Shown piece after piece: positions 9,465 to 18,784 of a stretch of DNA of 64,000 bases; position 1 is the stretch's first letter, and each line of letters starts with the position of its first letter. The position numbers and the translations under genes are program-made. This stretch comes from Proteus columbae. GTDB lineage: Bacteria; Pseudomonadota; Gammaproteobacteria; Enterobacterales; Enterobacteriaceae. The stretch lies in NCBI RefSeq assembly GCF_009914335.1, contig NZ_CP043925.1, positions 3,162,001 through 3,226,000 of the forward strand, given 5' to 3'. The notes under the pieces were generated by a model. That model had not been told where the DNA came from, searched no databases, and saw only the letters and a list, made by a program, of their open reading frames with translations.

Positions 9465-9526
9465 CCAAGTTCCCACACGTTAAAACTTAACGAGCGAATA
9501 TCTTTGAATAACTCGCTTCCATTAAA

Positions 9527-9562
9527 AAAGGCTAAGTTTCTATTTATAAACTTAGCCTTTTA
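9527..9562. terminator. Bidirectional terminator between xni and rlmM
   Basis: Perfect 14-bp inverted repeat: AAAAGGCTAAGTTT at 9527-9540 with its complement at 9549-9562 and an 8-base loop. A and T tracts on opposite sides let it serve both converging genes. Confidence 0.88.
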
Positions 9563-9596
9563 TTGCCATCAACAAATCGATGTACTTTGAACAGTT

Positions 9597-10694
9597 TTAG
9601 AACTCACGATCTGGTCGATAAGCAGCCCAAATATTTTGAATATGAACCGTTATCTCTTCTCTATCATGATAAAGGTGCTTAGCTTGGATCTTAACGTTGA
9701 TCCCTTTTTCCGCTAACTCTGACTTTATTTTTTCAAGGATATGAGAGACTTCCTCATAGCGCTTTTTCATTGGCAGTTTTAGATTAAAGATAGCTTCGCG
9801 ACACCATTCATTAGCAATCCAAGTTGTCATTAATGCAGCAACTTTAGCTGGCTTTTCAACCATATCACAAACAAGCCATGTGATATTTTTAGTTGTAGGC
9901 TCAAATTTAAAACCATCAACTTGGTGATGACGAACTTGTCCTGTATCCATCAAAGATTGTGCCATTGGGCCATTATCAACAGCATGTACCATCATACTGC
10001 GTTTCACTAATTGATATGTCCAACCGCCGGGGCATGCTCCTAAATCAACCGCTTTCATTCCACTTGCTAAACGCTCTTCCCACTCCTCATAAGGAATGAA
10101 AATATGAAATGCTTCTTCAAGTTTTAATGTCGAACGACTTGGTGCATCTGATGGGAATTTTAATCGAGGAATACCCATATAAAATGCGGAATTATTAAAA
10201 CTATAAGAGTAGCCAACATAACAACATCCCGGTGCAATAAAAAACACATGGATAATAGGGCGGCTAAAATTCTCTACTTTCAGCAAAATTTTCTCATTAC
10301 GTAAATGATTACGTAATGGCACCGTAAATTTACGGCAGAATTTTAATAATTCTTTGCTTTCGTTAGTATCTGCAACTTCAACTCGAAGTTCACCCGCTTT
10401 TTCGACAGCACCTTTTAACATTCCAACAATCGGTGTAATTCTATCTTCTGGCGGTAAATCTTTAAGTAATTCACCTGTTACAAACATCTGACGAGCAAAA
10501 ATTAATTCACGGAAACTCACTTCACGCGCGATCTTGTCTGCTTCACCTTCTTGGTAGCATTCAAAGATCACATAACCGCTTCCCTCTTTAACACGAGGAA
10601 AGCCATAAACGCCGATTTGACCTGCTTTATCCGTAATCTCAGCCGCGCACTCTTTTTCAAAACCTTGGCGACAATATAATGCAACTTTATTCAT
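9597..10694 (-). CDS. rlmM: 23S rRNA (cytidine-2498-2'-O)-methyltransferase RlmM
   Basis: Methylates the 2'-O of C2498 in the peptidyl transferase centre of 23S rRNA using S-adenosylmethionine. It has 365 residues, with an N-terminal THUMP-type RNA-binding part (about 1-170) and a C-terminal Rossmann methyltransferase. The SAM loop [13 protein letters not shown] is at 217-229 and the motif [10 protein letters not shown] near 268-277. The start overlaps the end of ygdD by 8 bases, indicating translational coupling. Order gcvA-ygdD-rlmM is as in E. coli. Confidence 0.95.
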   Translation of the reverse strand: MNKVALYCRQGFEKECAAEITDKAGQIGVYGFPRVKEGSGYVIFECYQEGEADKIAREVSFRELIFARQMFVTGELLKDLPPEDRITPIVGMLKGAVEKAGELRVEVADTNESKELLKFCRKFTVPLRNHLRNEKILLKVENFSRPIIHVFFIAPGCCYVGYSYSFNNSAFYMGIPRLKFPSDAPSRSTLKLEEAFHIFIPYEEWEERLASGMKAVDLGACPGGWTYQLVKRSMMVHAVDNGPMAQSLMDTGQVRHHQVDGFKFEPTTKNITWLVCDMVEKPAKVAALMTTWIANEWCREAIFNLKLPMKKRYEEVSHILEKIKSELAEKGINVKIQAKHLYHDREEITVHIQNIWAAYRPDREF

Positions 10695-11082
10695 GGCGAG
10701 ACGCCGGTGCCCTTAGACGCAAAGCGCCAATAAAAATTAAAGCCCAACCAATAAGAAAACTAAATCCACCAATTGGCGTAAAATAAGATAACAACCTAAC
10801 TTGTGTTAGCGCCATACAATAAAGGCTACCACTGAAAAGTAGAATACCAACACCAAAGAAAATACCTGCCCAATAAAACCATAAAATGGTTTTACGCATT
10901 AACATTGCCGCGATCCCGACAAGTAATAAGGTATGGACGATTTGGTAGCGCATCGCTAACTGAATGTATTCCCAATGTTGTGGCGATAAATGCGGTGCAA
11001 GTTTATGAGTTGCAAATGCACCAAAAGCAACATAAAAGAAGCCACTAATCGCGGAAAACATAAGCAATGTACGACTATTCAC
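10687..11082 (-). CDS. ygdD: DUF423 family inner-membrane protein YgdD
   Basis: A 131-residue integral inner-membrane protein of the DUF423/TMEM256 family with four predicted membrane segments (about 7-27, 45-63, 68-88, 98-118). The conserved N-terminal GAFATHKL and AFGAFATH features of the family are present. Function is not established. It overlaps rlmM by 8 bases and follows gcvA by 43 bases on the same strand. Confidence 0.9.
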   Translation of the reverse strand: MNSRTLLMFSAISGFFYVAFGAFATHKLAPHLSPQHWEYIQLAMRYQIVHTLLLVGIAAMLMRKTILWFYWAGIFFGVGILLFSGSLYCMALTQVRLLSYFTPIGGFSFLIGWALIFIGALRLRAPASRHE

Positions 11083-11125
11083 TGTTTATTCCTTCCTATC
11101 TAGAAGATATTTGCCAATCGCAATA

Positions 11126-12046
11126 TTAAGATGATGTCAGTAAACCCAGCTTTTCTTGCTCATTCGCTGCTTGAGATAAAATCCATTGGCGAAAAGCCGC
11201 AATTTTACCTAATTCAGCCTGGCTATCTTGGCAAACTAAATAAAATGCATTTTTACTAACAAGGACATCTGGAAAAGGTCTTACTAATCGACCTGATTCT
11301 ATTTCACTACGTGCCATTACATTATTAACTAATGCAACGCCTTGTCCATGTACAGCGGCCTGTATCACCATTGAACTATGGCTAAAAATAGGCCCTTGTT
11401 GCACATTTATCTGATTTTGTATCTCTAATTGACGTACATAAGCTTGCCAATCTCGACGAGATGTATCATGTAGCAATGTATGATAAATCAGATCGGATGG
11501 GGTTTTTAGTGGTTTTTCACCTGTAAGTAAAGATGGTGCACAAACAGGGATCAAATATTCCGCATAAAGGCGGTCTGTACGTAAACCAGTCCAATTTCCT
11601 CGACCATAAAAAATAGCTACATCAACATCATCAGCCAGCTTATCTTCTTCTCTATCAACAGCCTGAATTCGCACATCAATTCCCGGATAAGCTTGATTAA
11701 ATCCAGATAGCCGTGGTACTAACCATTGAATAGCAAAACTTGGAGAAAGGCTAACAGTAAGTGCGCCTTTCGCGCTTCGAGCTAATAATTTGCGAGTTGC
11801 CTCGTTAATTGATGAAAAGATTTCCTTAATATCGAGGTAATAACTCTGCCCTTCTTCGGTTAATAAAAGAGAGCGGTTGCGTCTTCTAAATAATTTTAGC
11901 CCAAGGAATTCTTCTAATGTTTTAATTTGGTGGCTCACTGCTGCTTGTGTCACAAATAATTCTTCAGCGGCTTTAGTAAAACTTAAATGACGTGCCGCTG
12001 AATCAAAAACCCTAAGCGCATTTAATGGCGGTAAACGTTTAGACAT
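11126..12046 (-). CDS. gcvA: LysR-type regulator of glycine cleavage GcvA
   Basis: DNA-binding transcription factor that activates the glycine cleavage operon and the sRNA gene gcvB in response to glycine. It has 306 residues. The LysR winged helix-turn-helix is at the N terminus, with FTKAAEELFVTQAAVSHQIK at about 24-43. A periplasmic-binding-protein-like effector domain covers about 90-300. The divergent gcvB gene 123 bases away confirms that this is GcvA rather than another LysR regulator. Confidence 0.95.
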   Translation of the reverse strand: MSKRLPPLNALRVFDSAARHLSFTKAAEELFVTQAAVSHQIKTLEEFLGLKLFRRRNRSLLLTEEGQSYYLDIKEIFSSINEATRKLLARSAKGALTVSLSPSFAIQWLVPRLSGFNQAYPGIDVRIQAVDREEDKLADDVDVAIFYGRGNWTGLRTDRLYAEYLIPVCAPSLLTGEKPLKTPSDLIYHTLLHDTSRRDWQAYVRQLEIQNQINVQQGPIFSHSSMVIQAAVHGQGVALVNNVMARSEIESGRLVRPFPDVLVSKNAFYLVCQDSQAELGKIAAFRQWILSQAANEQEKLGLLTSS

Positions 12047-12169
12047 ATTCGGTTCTTAAACCCCTATTTTGGCTATTAGTAGATCCTAACTTTCATCATT
12101 AGTTTTTTTTATGCGAAGCATTATAAATTGTCCCTTGATGATTAGCCAGTAAATACCTATAGTAAGCGC

Positions 12170-12368
12170 ACTTCCTAAGCCGGAACGAAAAGTTGTGTAG
12201 TAGTAATACTGCAAAACTTTTGGCTTTGTGGTTGTGATGTTGTGTTTGCAAGTTGTCTGGAAATTCCAGACTTAGTAGCTGATGCTACTGTTTTTTTTCA
12301 CTTCCTGTACATTTACCCTGTCTGTCCATAGTGATTTTATAGTGCACCGCCAAGGCGGTGCTTTTTTT
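12170..12368 (+). ncRNA. gcvB: GcvB small regulatory RNA
   Basis: About 199 bases nearly collinear with E. coli GcvB. The 5' end ACTTCCTAAGCCGGAACG, the G/U-rich R1 seed region around 12230-12252 (GTGGTTGTGATGTTGTG), the CTTCCTGTACATTTACCC block near 12301 and the 3' terminator are all conserved. The terminator stem at 12344-12361 (GCACCGCC/GGCGGTGC) is followed by seven T residues. GcvB is an Hfq-dependent repressor of many amino acid and peptide transporter mRNAs and is activated by GcvA when glycine is plentiful. The internal hairpin sequences near 12190-12225 differ from E. coli but keep pairing. Confidence 0.96.
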
Positions 12369-12709
12369 ATTCCTTATTTTTCTCTACTTTTGAATGACTC
12401 ACACATACCGTTTTGATGTTTTCATCCATTTTTTATAATGAAGTTATCATCTTTATTCTAAAAAAACTCACCACAAATTATCCCCAATAAATTAAAACAA
12501 GAAAAAATAGGATATTAATCTGATCTCAGTGATTTGTTATTGAGTGAACTTTCATCATCTTAATCGTGTTATTATGAGCACAATGACTTATAACAAACGG
12601 ATGCCTTTAGGTTTCCGTTATAAATAAATATAATTAACTGTATAATCTATACGCCCTATTTTTAACGACAAATCACGAAAATTTATTCGTCTACCAATAC
12701 AGCCTAACT
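12369..12709. other. Gene-free stretch between gcvB and csdA
   Basis: No convincing ORF in 341 bases; E. coli carries ygdI in this interval but I see no trace of it. An imperfect hairpin lies at 12588-12623 (TTATAAC against GTTATAA). A plausible csdA promoter has -10 TATAAT at 12641-12646 and a weak -35 TTATAA at 12618-12623 with a 17-base spacer, so the -35 is the right arm of the hairpin. Confidence 0.5.
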
Positions 12710-13921
12710 ATGAACATATTTTCACCTGATTTATTTCGACAACAATTTCCAGCTCTTAAAGAAAAAACTATTTATCTCGATAGTGCAGCAACAGCATTAA
12801 AGCCTCTCGCCATGATAGAAGCCTCAGATGCGTTTTATCGCCATAATTTTGCGACGGTTCACCGTAGCCAATATCAGCATGCTAAAGAGACAACGCAACA
12901 ATATGAGGCGACACGTCAACAAGTTGCCGAATTAATCAATAGTGCTGATAGTGATACGATTATTTGGACAAAAGGCACCACAGAATCACTCAACTTTATT
13001 GCTCAAGGTTATTTTCGTCCACGCTTACAAGCAGGTGATGAAATAATTGTTAGTGAGCAAGAACACCATGCAAACCTTATTCCTTGGTTGATACTAGCGG
13101 AACAAACAGGCGCTAGAGTGATCCGTTGGGCTATTGAGGATCATTTTTTACCTTCAATTAATAGCTTAAATGCTTTAATCAATAAGCGGACACGAATTGT
13201 TGCTGTTAGCCAAATGTCGAATGTGACAGGTGCTCAAATCGCATTAGATAAAGTGTCTCAATGCGTTCATCAATATGATAATTGCTTACTGGTTGTCGAT
13301 GGAGCGCAAGGTATTGCGCATCACCCAACAGATGTCACAGCATTTGATATCGATTTCTATGTTTTTTCTGCTCATAAACTTTATGGCCCTAATGGGTTAG
13401 GTATTTGTTATGGTAAACGAAAACATTTAGAGGACATGGCACCTTGGCATGGTGGTGGGAAAATGCTCACTAACGCAACATTTGATGGTTTTACTCCCGC
13501 TCCGATTCCTCAGCGTTTTGAAGCTGGAACGCCTAATGTTGCGGGTGTTATTGCATTTTCAGCCACATTAGCCTGGTTAGAAAAACAAGATATGCATCAT
13601 GCTAACCAATATGCTCTTGAGCTTGCAGAAGAAGCAGAGAGGCGTCTGAGTGAGCTAAATGGTTTTATCAGTTACCGAGCCAGCAACTCATCGATTGTTT
13701 CTTTCAATTTCGAAGGTGTTCATCATAGTGATTTAGCAACATTAATCACAGAGAAAGGTATTGCATTACGCACAGGGCAACACTGTGCACAACCTCTTAT
13801 TGATTCATTAAATATTTCAGGCTGCTTACGCATTTCTTTTATGCCTTATAATCAACTTTCTGATATTGATGCCTTTATTGACGCTGTTATTTTTGCGTTA
13901 ACACTCTTAAAAGACGAATAA
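12710..13921 (+). CDS. csdA: Cysteine desulfurase CsdA
   Basis: PLP-dependent enzyme that removes sulfur from cysteine as a protein-bound persulfide, feeding CsdE and TcdA. The 403 residues form a group II (SufS-like) NifS protein. The PLP lysine is K223 in FSAHKLYGPNGLG and the persulfide cysteine is C359 in RTGQHCAQPLID. Aspartate and histidine contacts are visible in VVDGAQ and EQEHHANLIPW. It could be confused with SufS, but csdE follows 5 bases later and tcdA beyond, which fixes the identity as CsdA. Confidence 0.96.
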   Translation: MNIFSPDLFRQQFPALKEKTIYLDSAATALKPLAMIEASDAFYRHNFATVHRSQYQHAKETTQQYEATRQQVAELINSADSDTIIWTKGTTESLNFIAQGYFRPRLQAGDEIIVSEQEHHANLIPWLILAEQTGARVIRWAIEDHFLPSINSLNALINKRTRIVAVSQMSNVTGAQIALDKVSQCVHQYDNCLLVVDGAQGIAHHPTDVTAFDIDFYVFSAHKLYGPNGLGICYGKRKHLEDMAPWHGGGKMLTNATFDGFTPAPIPQRFEAGTPNVAGVIAFSATLAWLEKQDMHHANQYALELAEEAERRLSELNGFISYRASNSSIVSFNFEGVHHSDLATLITEKGIALRTGQHCAQPLIDSLNISGCLRISFMPYNQLSDIDAFIDAVIFALTLLKDE

Positions 13922-13926
13922 CCATC

Positions 13927-14367
13927 ATGACCAACATTACAACACAGCATCCTTTTGGCAATGAAATTACCCTAGATATCTTGCTTAATGATTTTCAAAA
14001 ATCAAAAGCATGGGAAGATAAATATCGCCAATTAATTCAACTTTCTCGTAAATTACCTGCATTACCTGATGAATTAAAAACAACAGAAAAAGAAATCAAG
14101 GGATGTGAGAACAGAGTGTGGCTAGGCGTTGAATTAAATAATGACGGCAAATACCATGTTTATGGTGATAGTGATGGTCGTATTGTAAAAGGCTTATTGA
14201 CTATTATTTTAGTCGCTGTTGAAAATAAAACGGCACAAGAAATAGCTGATATCGATATGTTAGCTATTTTTGAACAATTAGGATTGGCTAATCAAATTAG
14301 CCAATCTCGCACTGACGGAGTGAATGCGATTATCGCACGATTGAAATCACTCACATCCCAGCATTAA
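13927..14367 (+). CDS. csdE: Sulfur acceptor protein CsdE
   Basis: SufE-fold protein of 146 residues that accepts persulfide sulfur from CsdA and stimulates it. The acceptor cysteine is C60 in EIKGCENRVWLG. Characteristic helices KLPALPDELK and the DSDGRIVKGLLTI segment follow the SufE/CsdE family. It starts 5 bases after csdA and is surely co-transcribed. Its stop codon is followed within 5 bases by an ERIC element. Confidence 0.95.
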   Translation: MTNITTQHPFGNEITLDILLNDFQKSKAWEDKYRQLIQLSRKLPALPDELKTTEKEIKGCENRVWLGVELNNDGKYHVYGDSDGRIVKGLLTIILVAVENKTAQEIADIDMLAIFEQLGLANQISQSRTDGVNAIIARLKSLTSQH

Positions 14368-14371
14368 GTTT

Positions 14372-14496
14372 TATACTCTAAATAATTCAAGATGTAGCTA
14401 GGCGACAAGTGAATGAGTCGCTAGGAGCATACATAAGTATGTGACTAGTGCGAATGAACGCCGTCAACAACGCTACAACTTGAAGTATGACGAGTA
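14372..14496. repeat. ERIC element between csdE and tcdA
   Basis: About 125 bases with the hallmarks of the enterobacterial repetitive intergenic consensus. It has a right end CTTGAAGTATGACGAGTA (14479-14496), a matching diverged left end near 14372-14397, and the central CATACATAAGTATGTGAC palindrome. Length agrees with the usual 126-127 bases. It lies in a gap between convergent genes, but its right part reads into tcdA and supplies that gene's stop codon. Confidence 0.88.
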
Positions 14497-15293
14497 CGTT
14501 GCGCCTTTGCTAGCATCTTCTTCAAAGCATGAGACACCGCAATAAAACCAAACGATGCCGTTACCATCGTTACTGCACCAAAGCCAGCTGAACAATCCAT
14601 ACGTTTCACACCATCCGCCGTACTTTTTGCCGCACAAACCGTACCATCGCCTTGTGGATAAACGAGTTGTTCTGTTGAGAAAACACAATCAATCCCTAAT
14701 TTTCCCTTACTATTTTTTACGACATTAAAATCAGATTTCAAACGCTCTCTTAATTTAGCCGCTAAAGGATCTTGAATTGTTCTTGCTAAATCAACCACTT
14801 GGATTTGTGTTGGATCAATTTGTCCACCAGCACCACCCGTTGTGATCACCGGAATTTTATAACGACGACAATAAGCTAATAATGCAGCCTTTGGTCTTAC
14901 ACTATCAATTGCATCAATGACATAATCAAAGTTGTTATTCATCATTTCAGCGACATTATCAACCGTGACAAAATCATCAATACTAGTCACTTTGCATTCT
15001 GGATTGATTTCTAAAATACGCTGTTTCATCACATCGCATTTAGGCTGACCCACGCTTTCTTTTAACGCATGTATTTGACGATTAGTGTTAGTCACACACA
15101 CATCATCCATATCAATTAAGGTGATGGCACCAATACCACTACGTGCTAATGCTTCAGCAGCCCAACTGCCGACCCCGCCTATACCCACGACACAGATATG
15201 AGCCTGAGCAAAATAAGACAACGCGTTTTGCCCATAGAGTCGCCCTATTCCAGAAAAGCGTTGTAAATATGAATCTGATAATGAATTTTGCAT
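14445..15293 (-). CDS. tcdA: tRNA threonylcarbamoyladenosine dehydratase TcdA (CsdL)
   Basis: E1-like ATP-dependent enzyme that cyclizes t6A at position 37 of ANN-decoding tRNAs to ct6A, working with CsdA/CsdE. The nucleotide-binding loop VVGIGGVGSWAAEAL and the downstream LIDMDDVCVTNTNRQ motif are typical of the ThiF/MoeB family. I start at ATG 15291-15293 (MQNSLSDS), because this matches the length of E. coli TcdA; a longer frame begins at 15350. After the conserved LAKAQR end, about 16 extra residues (RHTSSCSVVDGVHSH region) are encoded by the ERIC element, which also gives the TAG stop. Function is likely intact. Confidence 0.94.
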   Translation of the reverse strand: MQNSLSDSYLQRFSGIGRLYGQNALSYFAQAHICVVGIGGVGSWAAEALARSGIGAITLIDMDDVCVTNTNRQIHALKESVGQPKCDVMKQRILEINPECKVTSIDDFVTVDNVAEMMNNNFDYVIDAIDSVRPKAALLAYCRRYKIPVITTGGAGGQIDPTQIQVVDLARTIQDPLAAKLRERLKSDFNVVKNSKGKLGIDCVFSTEQLVYPQGDGTVCAAKSTADGVKRMDCSAGFGAVTMVTASFGFIAVSHALKKMLAKAQRTRHTSSCSVVDGVHSH

Positions 15294-15403
15294 AATGCGA
15301 TAACAACCTAAATAACAGAAATAATCATGGCTCTTAATATCCATAGCCATGTCGTTTGCATAATTTTACCGTTAATAACGAACAGATAAATAGCAAATCG
15401 TTT

Positions 15404-16498
15404 TTATAACGAAGGATTTAATAAGTTAAGTTGTGATTTTTTTAATACCCAAACACGCCCATAATGATTATAAAAACCTGCCATATGACCCGCATCTTTA
15501 CCAATTCCATGATAAATATCGAAATGATGCCCTTTAATTGCCCCGCCTACATCTAATGCCACCATTAAACGCATTTGATATTCGCCTGTAAAATTACCGG
15601 TATTATCAAGTACAGGAATTTCAGCAAGCAACACAGTTCCGGCAGGAATAATACTTCTGTCAGAAGCCACAGAGGCAAGTGCAACAAGTGGGATAGCACT
15701 AGCGCCTCTAACCGGTGTAAAAGGCTCTGGTTTGAAAAAAACAAATGAAGGGTTTTCTTCTAATAATTTTCTCACTTCGGTATCACTATGTTTATCTGCC
15801 CACTCTCTGATAGCCAGCATAGACATATCTTTTCTTTCTACTTCGCCATTATCAATAAGTACTTTACCAATACTACGGTAAGGGTGTCCGTTTTTCCCTG
15901 CATAACCAAAGAACGTTAAAGGTTTACCATCACCAAAATCAACATAACCACTTCCCTGAACTTCCATCATAAAATTATCCATAATGGAGTTACTGTAAGC
16001 TGCAATTAAAGATTGGCTTAATGCACCATTATAAATAGCAGCACGAGACGGCAACTTTGAACGGCTATTAGCTGGCATTTTATAAAGAGGGTATTGGAAT
16101 TCACCTTGTTGTGTTAAACGGGCTTCAAGAACAGGCGTGTAATATCCAGTAAACTGAACGTTACCGTACTTATCGACGCCTTCCATTTGAAATGCAGAAA
16201 GATTGAATTGACGTAATTGTCGTGTATCTGCACCAGATCGTAACCAGTTTTCTACCGCCTGATAAGTTTCTTTATTGCTATTGTATAAGCGGGATGATGT
16301 TTGGTTTATCTGGCTTACTTGTTGTAAGTAATCAGGACCATTAATCGGTGTACCTTGCGTATTTGGCGAGCTTACCTCAATAAGATCTTGCTTAAGCTTT
16401 CCATCTTTATACTGTTGCCCTTGCTCTGTTGGACGATGACATCCAGTCAAGGCAAGCGCTAACATACCTAAAATTAACGATTTTCGCCAAGTAACCAT
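15404..16498 (-). CDS. mltA: Membrane-bound lytic transglycosylase A
   Basis: Outer-membrane lipoprotein that cleaves the MurNAc-GlcNAc bond of peptidoglycan with anhydro-product formation. The lipoprotein signal peptide ends in LALTGC with the lipidated cysteine at C20. The mature enzyme of about 345 residues shows the MltA domain (about 90-260) and the C-terminal 3D domain, with RLMVALDVGGAIKGHHFDIY containing conserved aspartates. It is followed by the initiator tRNA genes on the opposite strand, exactly as in E. coli mltA-metZWV-amiC. Confidence 0.95.
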   Translation of the reverse strand: MVTWRKSLILGMLALALTGCHRPTEQGQQYKDGKLKQDLIEVSSPNTQGTPINGPDYLQQVSQINQTSSRLYNSNKETYQAVENWLRSGADTRQLRQFNLSAFQMEGVDKYGNVQFTGYYTPVLEARLTQQGEFQYPLYKMPANSRSKLPSRAAIYNGALSQSLIAAYSNSIMDNFMMEVQGSGYVDFGDGKPLTFFGYAGKNGHPYRSIGKVLIDNGEVERKDMSMLAIREWADKHSDTEVRKLLEENPSFVFFKPEPFTPVRGASAIPLVALASVASDRSIIPAGTVLLAEIPVLDNTGNFTGEYQMRLMVALDVGGAIKGHHFDIYHGIGKDAGHMAGFYNHYGRVWVLKKSQLNLLNPSL

Positions 16499-16631
16499 TT
16501 TTTTCCCGCTTAATAACTAAATTTGAGTACTGATTTTGAATGAGAAAGATACCAAAGCCAAATCAATAAAGATAATGAATATACATGTTGTACCTGCATT
16601 CTATTATCACCCAATCAATATGACTTTTAAA

Positions 16632-16702
16632 CATCAAGTATATGCTCGCTAAATAACTTGAAGTATGACGAGTATAACTGCCTAAATTTGCATCTTGATG
16701 TG
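16632..16702. repeat. Truncated ERIC-like remnant upstream of mltA
   Basis: ACTTGAAGTATGACGAGTATA at 16656-16676 is identical in pattern to the right terminus of the ERIC copy at 14372-14496. The central palindrome is missing. Short flanking pieces CATCAAG and CATCTTGATG frame it as an imperfect inverted structure. It lies in the intergenic gap between mltA and the tRNA cluster. Confidence 0.5.
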
Positions 16703-16751
16703 TTATTTCTGACCGTTTTTAAAAGAAAACTGTAAAAATTTCATAAAAAAC

Positions 16752-16779
16752 TTGCAACTCAGCAGATCCTGAGTATAGT
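16752..16779 (+). promoter_or_regulatory. Promoter of the initiator tRNA cluster
   Basis: -35 TTGCAA at 16752-16757 and -10 TATAGT at 16774-16779 with a 16-base spacer. A G/C-rich stretch follows the -10 (GCCCCTC), as in discriminators of stringently controlled stable RNA promoters. It stands 15 bases before the first tRNA. Confidence 0.7.
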
Positions 16780-16794
16780 GCCCCTCTGTGGAGA

Positions 16795-16871
<77 letters not shown>

Positions 16872-16901
16872 ATTCACAAAGCAGTAAGTTATAGTATCAG
16901 T

Positions 16902-16978
<77 letters not shown>

Positions 16979-17000
16979 ATTCTATAAACAACAATTCAGT

Positions 17001-17077
<77 letters not shown>

Positions 17078-17216
17078 ATTCTTTTCAATGTTATTCCTCA
17101 TTTTTACCATCTCTCTTGATTTATTAATTCAAATCTATTACCCAACTTATTTATACATTTATTCTGATCATTCTCTTTTATTTTAATAAGATTATTGTGT
17201 TGAAAAACAATAAGAC

Positions 17217-17257
17217 ATTCCAATAGAAAGCAGATGATATTCACTTTCTACTGGAAT
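17217..17257 (-). terminator. Probable terminator of amiC
   Basis: Inverted repeat of 14 bases with one G-U wobble on the minus strand: 17217-17230 with 17244-17257. The minus-strand sequence after it is moderately T-rich. It lies 25 bases past the amiC stop. Confidence 0.55.
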
Positions 17258-17281
17258 ATGAAAAGAAGGTATAAAAAGAAT

Positions 17282-18544
17282 TTAACTACGATCAGCTAAC
17301 GTTAATTCACCGCCATTAGCAAAATAAGCTTTGATGCCTTTGAAAATAGATTCTGCAATCTGTTGCTGGAATTTTGCTGTTTTCAGTTTTTTCTCTTCTT
17401 CGATATTACTGATAAAGGCCGTTTCAACCAGAATTGACGGAATTTCTGGCGCTTTTAATACCGCAAACCCAGCCTGATCGACTTTATTTTTATGCAGTTT
17501 ATTAATTCCACCCATCAGCTTAAGCACTTCACTACCAAATTTAAGACTGTCGTTGATAGTGGCTGTTTGCACAAGATCAAGCATTGCATGGTCAACGTAG
17601 CGGTCACCACTTTTACTCACACCACCAATTAAGTCAGACTCATTTTGTGTTTGAGCAAGATAACGCGCTGTATTACTGGTTGCACCAGTTTTTGATAATG
17701 CAAAAACAGATGAACCTCTTGCAGAGCGGTTTGTAAACGCATCAGCATGGATAGAGACAAATAAATCTGCCTGCATTTTTCGCGCTTTAGCAACACGTAC
17801 AGTCAATGGAATAAAGACATCTTCATTACGTGTCATATACGCCTTCATTTTGGCATCTTTATCAATAAGCGTTCTTAAGCGACGAGCAATTTGTAAAACC
17901 ACATCTTTTTCACGAGTTTTATATTTGCCGATTGCTCCCGGATCTTCTCCACCATGACCAGGATCGATCATTATAATAATCGGCCTATCACGCCCCGCTC
18001 TGCCAGGTTTACGTGTGTCTGTTTGTGCGGGTACAGCTTGTTGTAAATCACCGTCGTTATATTCACGCAATAGTGCTAATAGTGGATCATCTTCAGTATC
18101 AGCCCCATGACTTGGGTAGAAATCTAGCACTAAACGGTTTTTAAATTCAGCCACAGGTTTAAGCGTAAACATTTGTGGTTGTACAGGCGTTTTTACTTCA
18201 AATACCAGTCGCACTGTTTTAGGTGTATTTTGACCAACCCGAATAAGTTTTAAATACGGATCGCTAGTCTGAACTTGATTAGCAACACCTTTCAATACGC
18301 TATTAAGTTGAATACCTTCTAAATCCACCACAATACGTTCAGGGTTTGACAATGCAAACTGACGATATTTCAGTGGTGTACTGGATTCTATAGTCACGCG
18401 AGTATAAGTCGAGGCAGGCCAAACCCTCACAGCAACAATAGATGCTGTGGCTGCAAGACCAACAGGACTAATACTTAACAATAATAACGCGCCAATTCCT
18501 TTAACAAGACGACGACGAGTTTGATTGTGCTCAGAATGACTCAT
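17282..18544 (-). CDS. amiC: N-acetylmuramoyl-L-alanine amidase AmiC
   Basis: Periplasmic zinc amidase that cleaves the amide bond between MurNAc and the stem peptide during septal splitting. The N terminus carries a twin-arginine signal (TRRRLVKG at 9-16, then a hydrophobic stretch), so export by Tat is expected. An AMIN domain (about 35-150), which localizes the enzyme at the septum, precedes the Amidase_3 domain (about 190-410). Zinc and catalytic motifs [21 protein letters not shown] and ILVETAFIS are visible. The 420-residue length fits AmiC, and its position beside the tRNA cluster and argA matches E. coli. Confidence 0.96.
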   Translation of the reverse strand: MSHSEHNQTRRRLVKGIGALLLLSISPVGLAATASIVAVRVWPASTYTRVTIESSTPLKYRQFALSNPERIVVDLEGIQLNSVLKGVANQVQTSDPYLKLIRVGQNTPKTVRLVFEVKTPVQPQMFTLKPVAEFKNRLVLDFYPSHGADTEDDPLLALLREYNDGDLQQAVPAQTDTRKPGRAGRDRPIIIMIDPGHGGEDPGAIGKYKTREKDVVLQIARRLRTLIDKDAKMKAYMTRNEDVFIPLTVRVAKARKMQADLFVSIHADAFTNRSARGSSVFALSKTGATSNTARYLAQTQNESDLIGGVSKSGDRYVDHAMLDLVQTATINDSLKFGSEVLKLMGGINKLHKNKVDQAGFAVLKAPEIPSILVETAFISNIEEEKKLKTAKFQQQIAESIFKGIKAYFANGGELTLADRS

Positions 18545-18733
18545 GAAAATATTCCAAAAAAACGATTAACGTCAATAAACTCTAAAAAGAGATAAAAAAA
18601 GTTAAGAACAAAAAACTTTACCCAATCCACACTTCACTGTCACTTAAAAACAGCACAATTACTCACTTTTACACGAATATTCTGCCTTCAGGGAAAACAA
18701 TAAGATAGGATTTTACTTGCCATTCCTCTCCAA

Positions 18734-18772
18734 AAAGAATAAAAATACATTAAATTCGAATAAAAATTCACT
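18734..18772 (+). promoter_or_regulatory. Tandem ARG boxes upstream of argA
   Basis: Two 18-bp ArgR half-operators match the TGAAT-N4-ATTCA core: box 1 at 18734-18751 (GAATAAAAATACA, two mismatches) and box 2 at 18755-18772 (GAATAAAAATTCA, one mismatch). They are separated by exactly 3 bases, the standard spacing for binding of the ArgR hexamer. They end 12 bases before the argA start, so arginine-bound ArgR should block transcription. Confidence 0.85.
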
Positions 18773-18784
18773 TGAGAGGGTTTT

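Noticed and set aside
12710..13921. SufS rather than CsdA
   Set aside because: No suf genes are adjacent; csdE follows within 5 bases and tcdA lies just beyond, which fixes CsdA.
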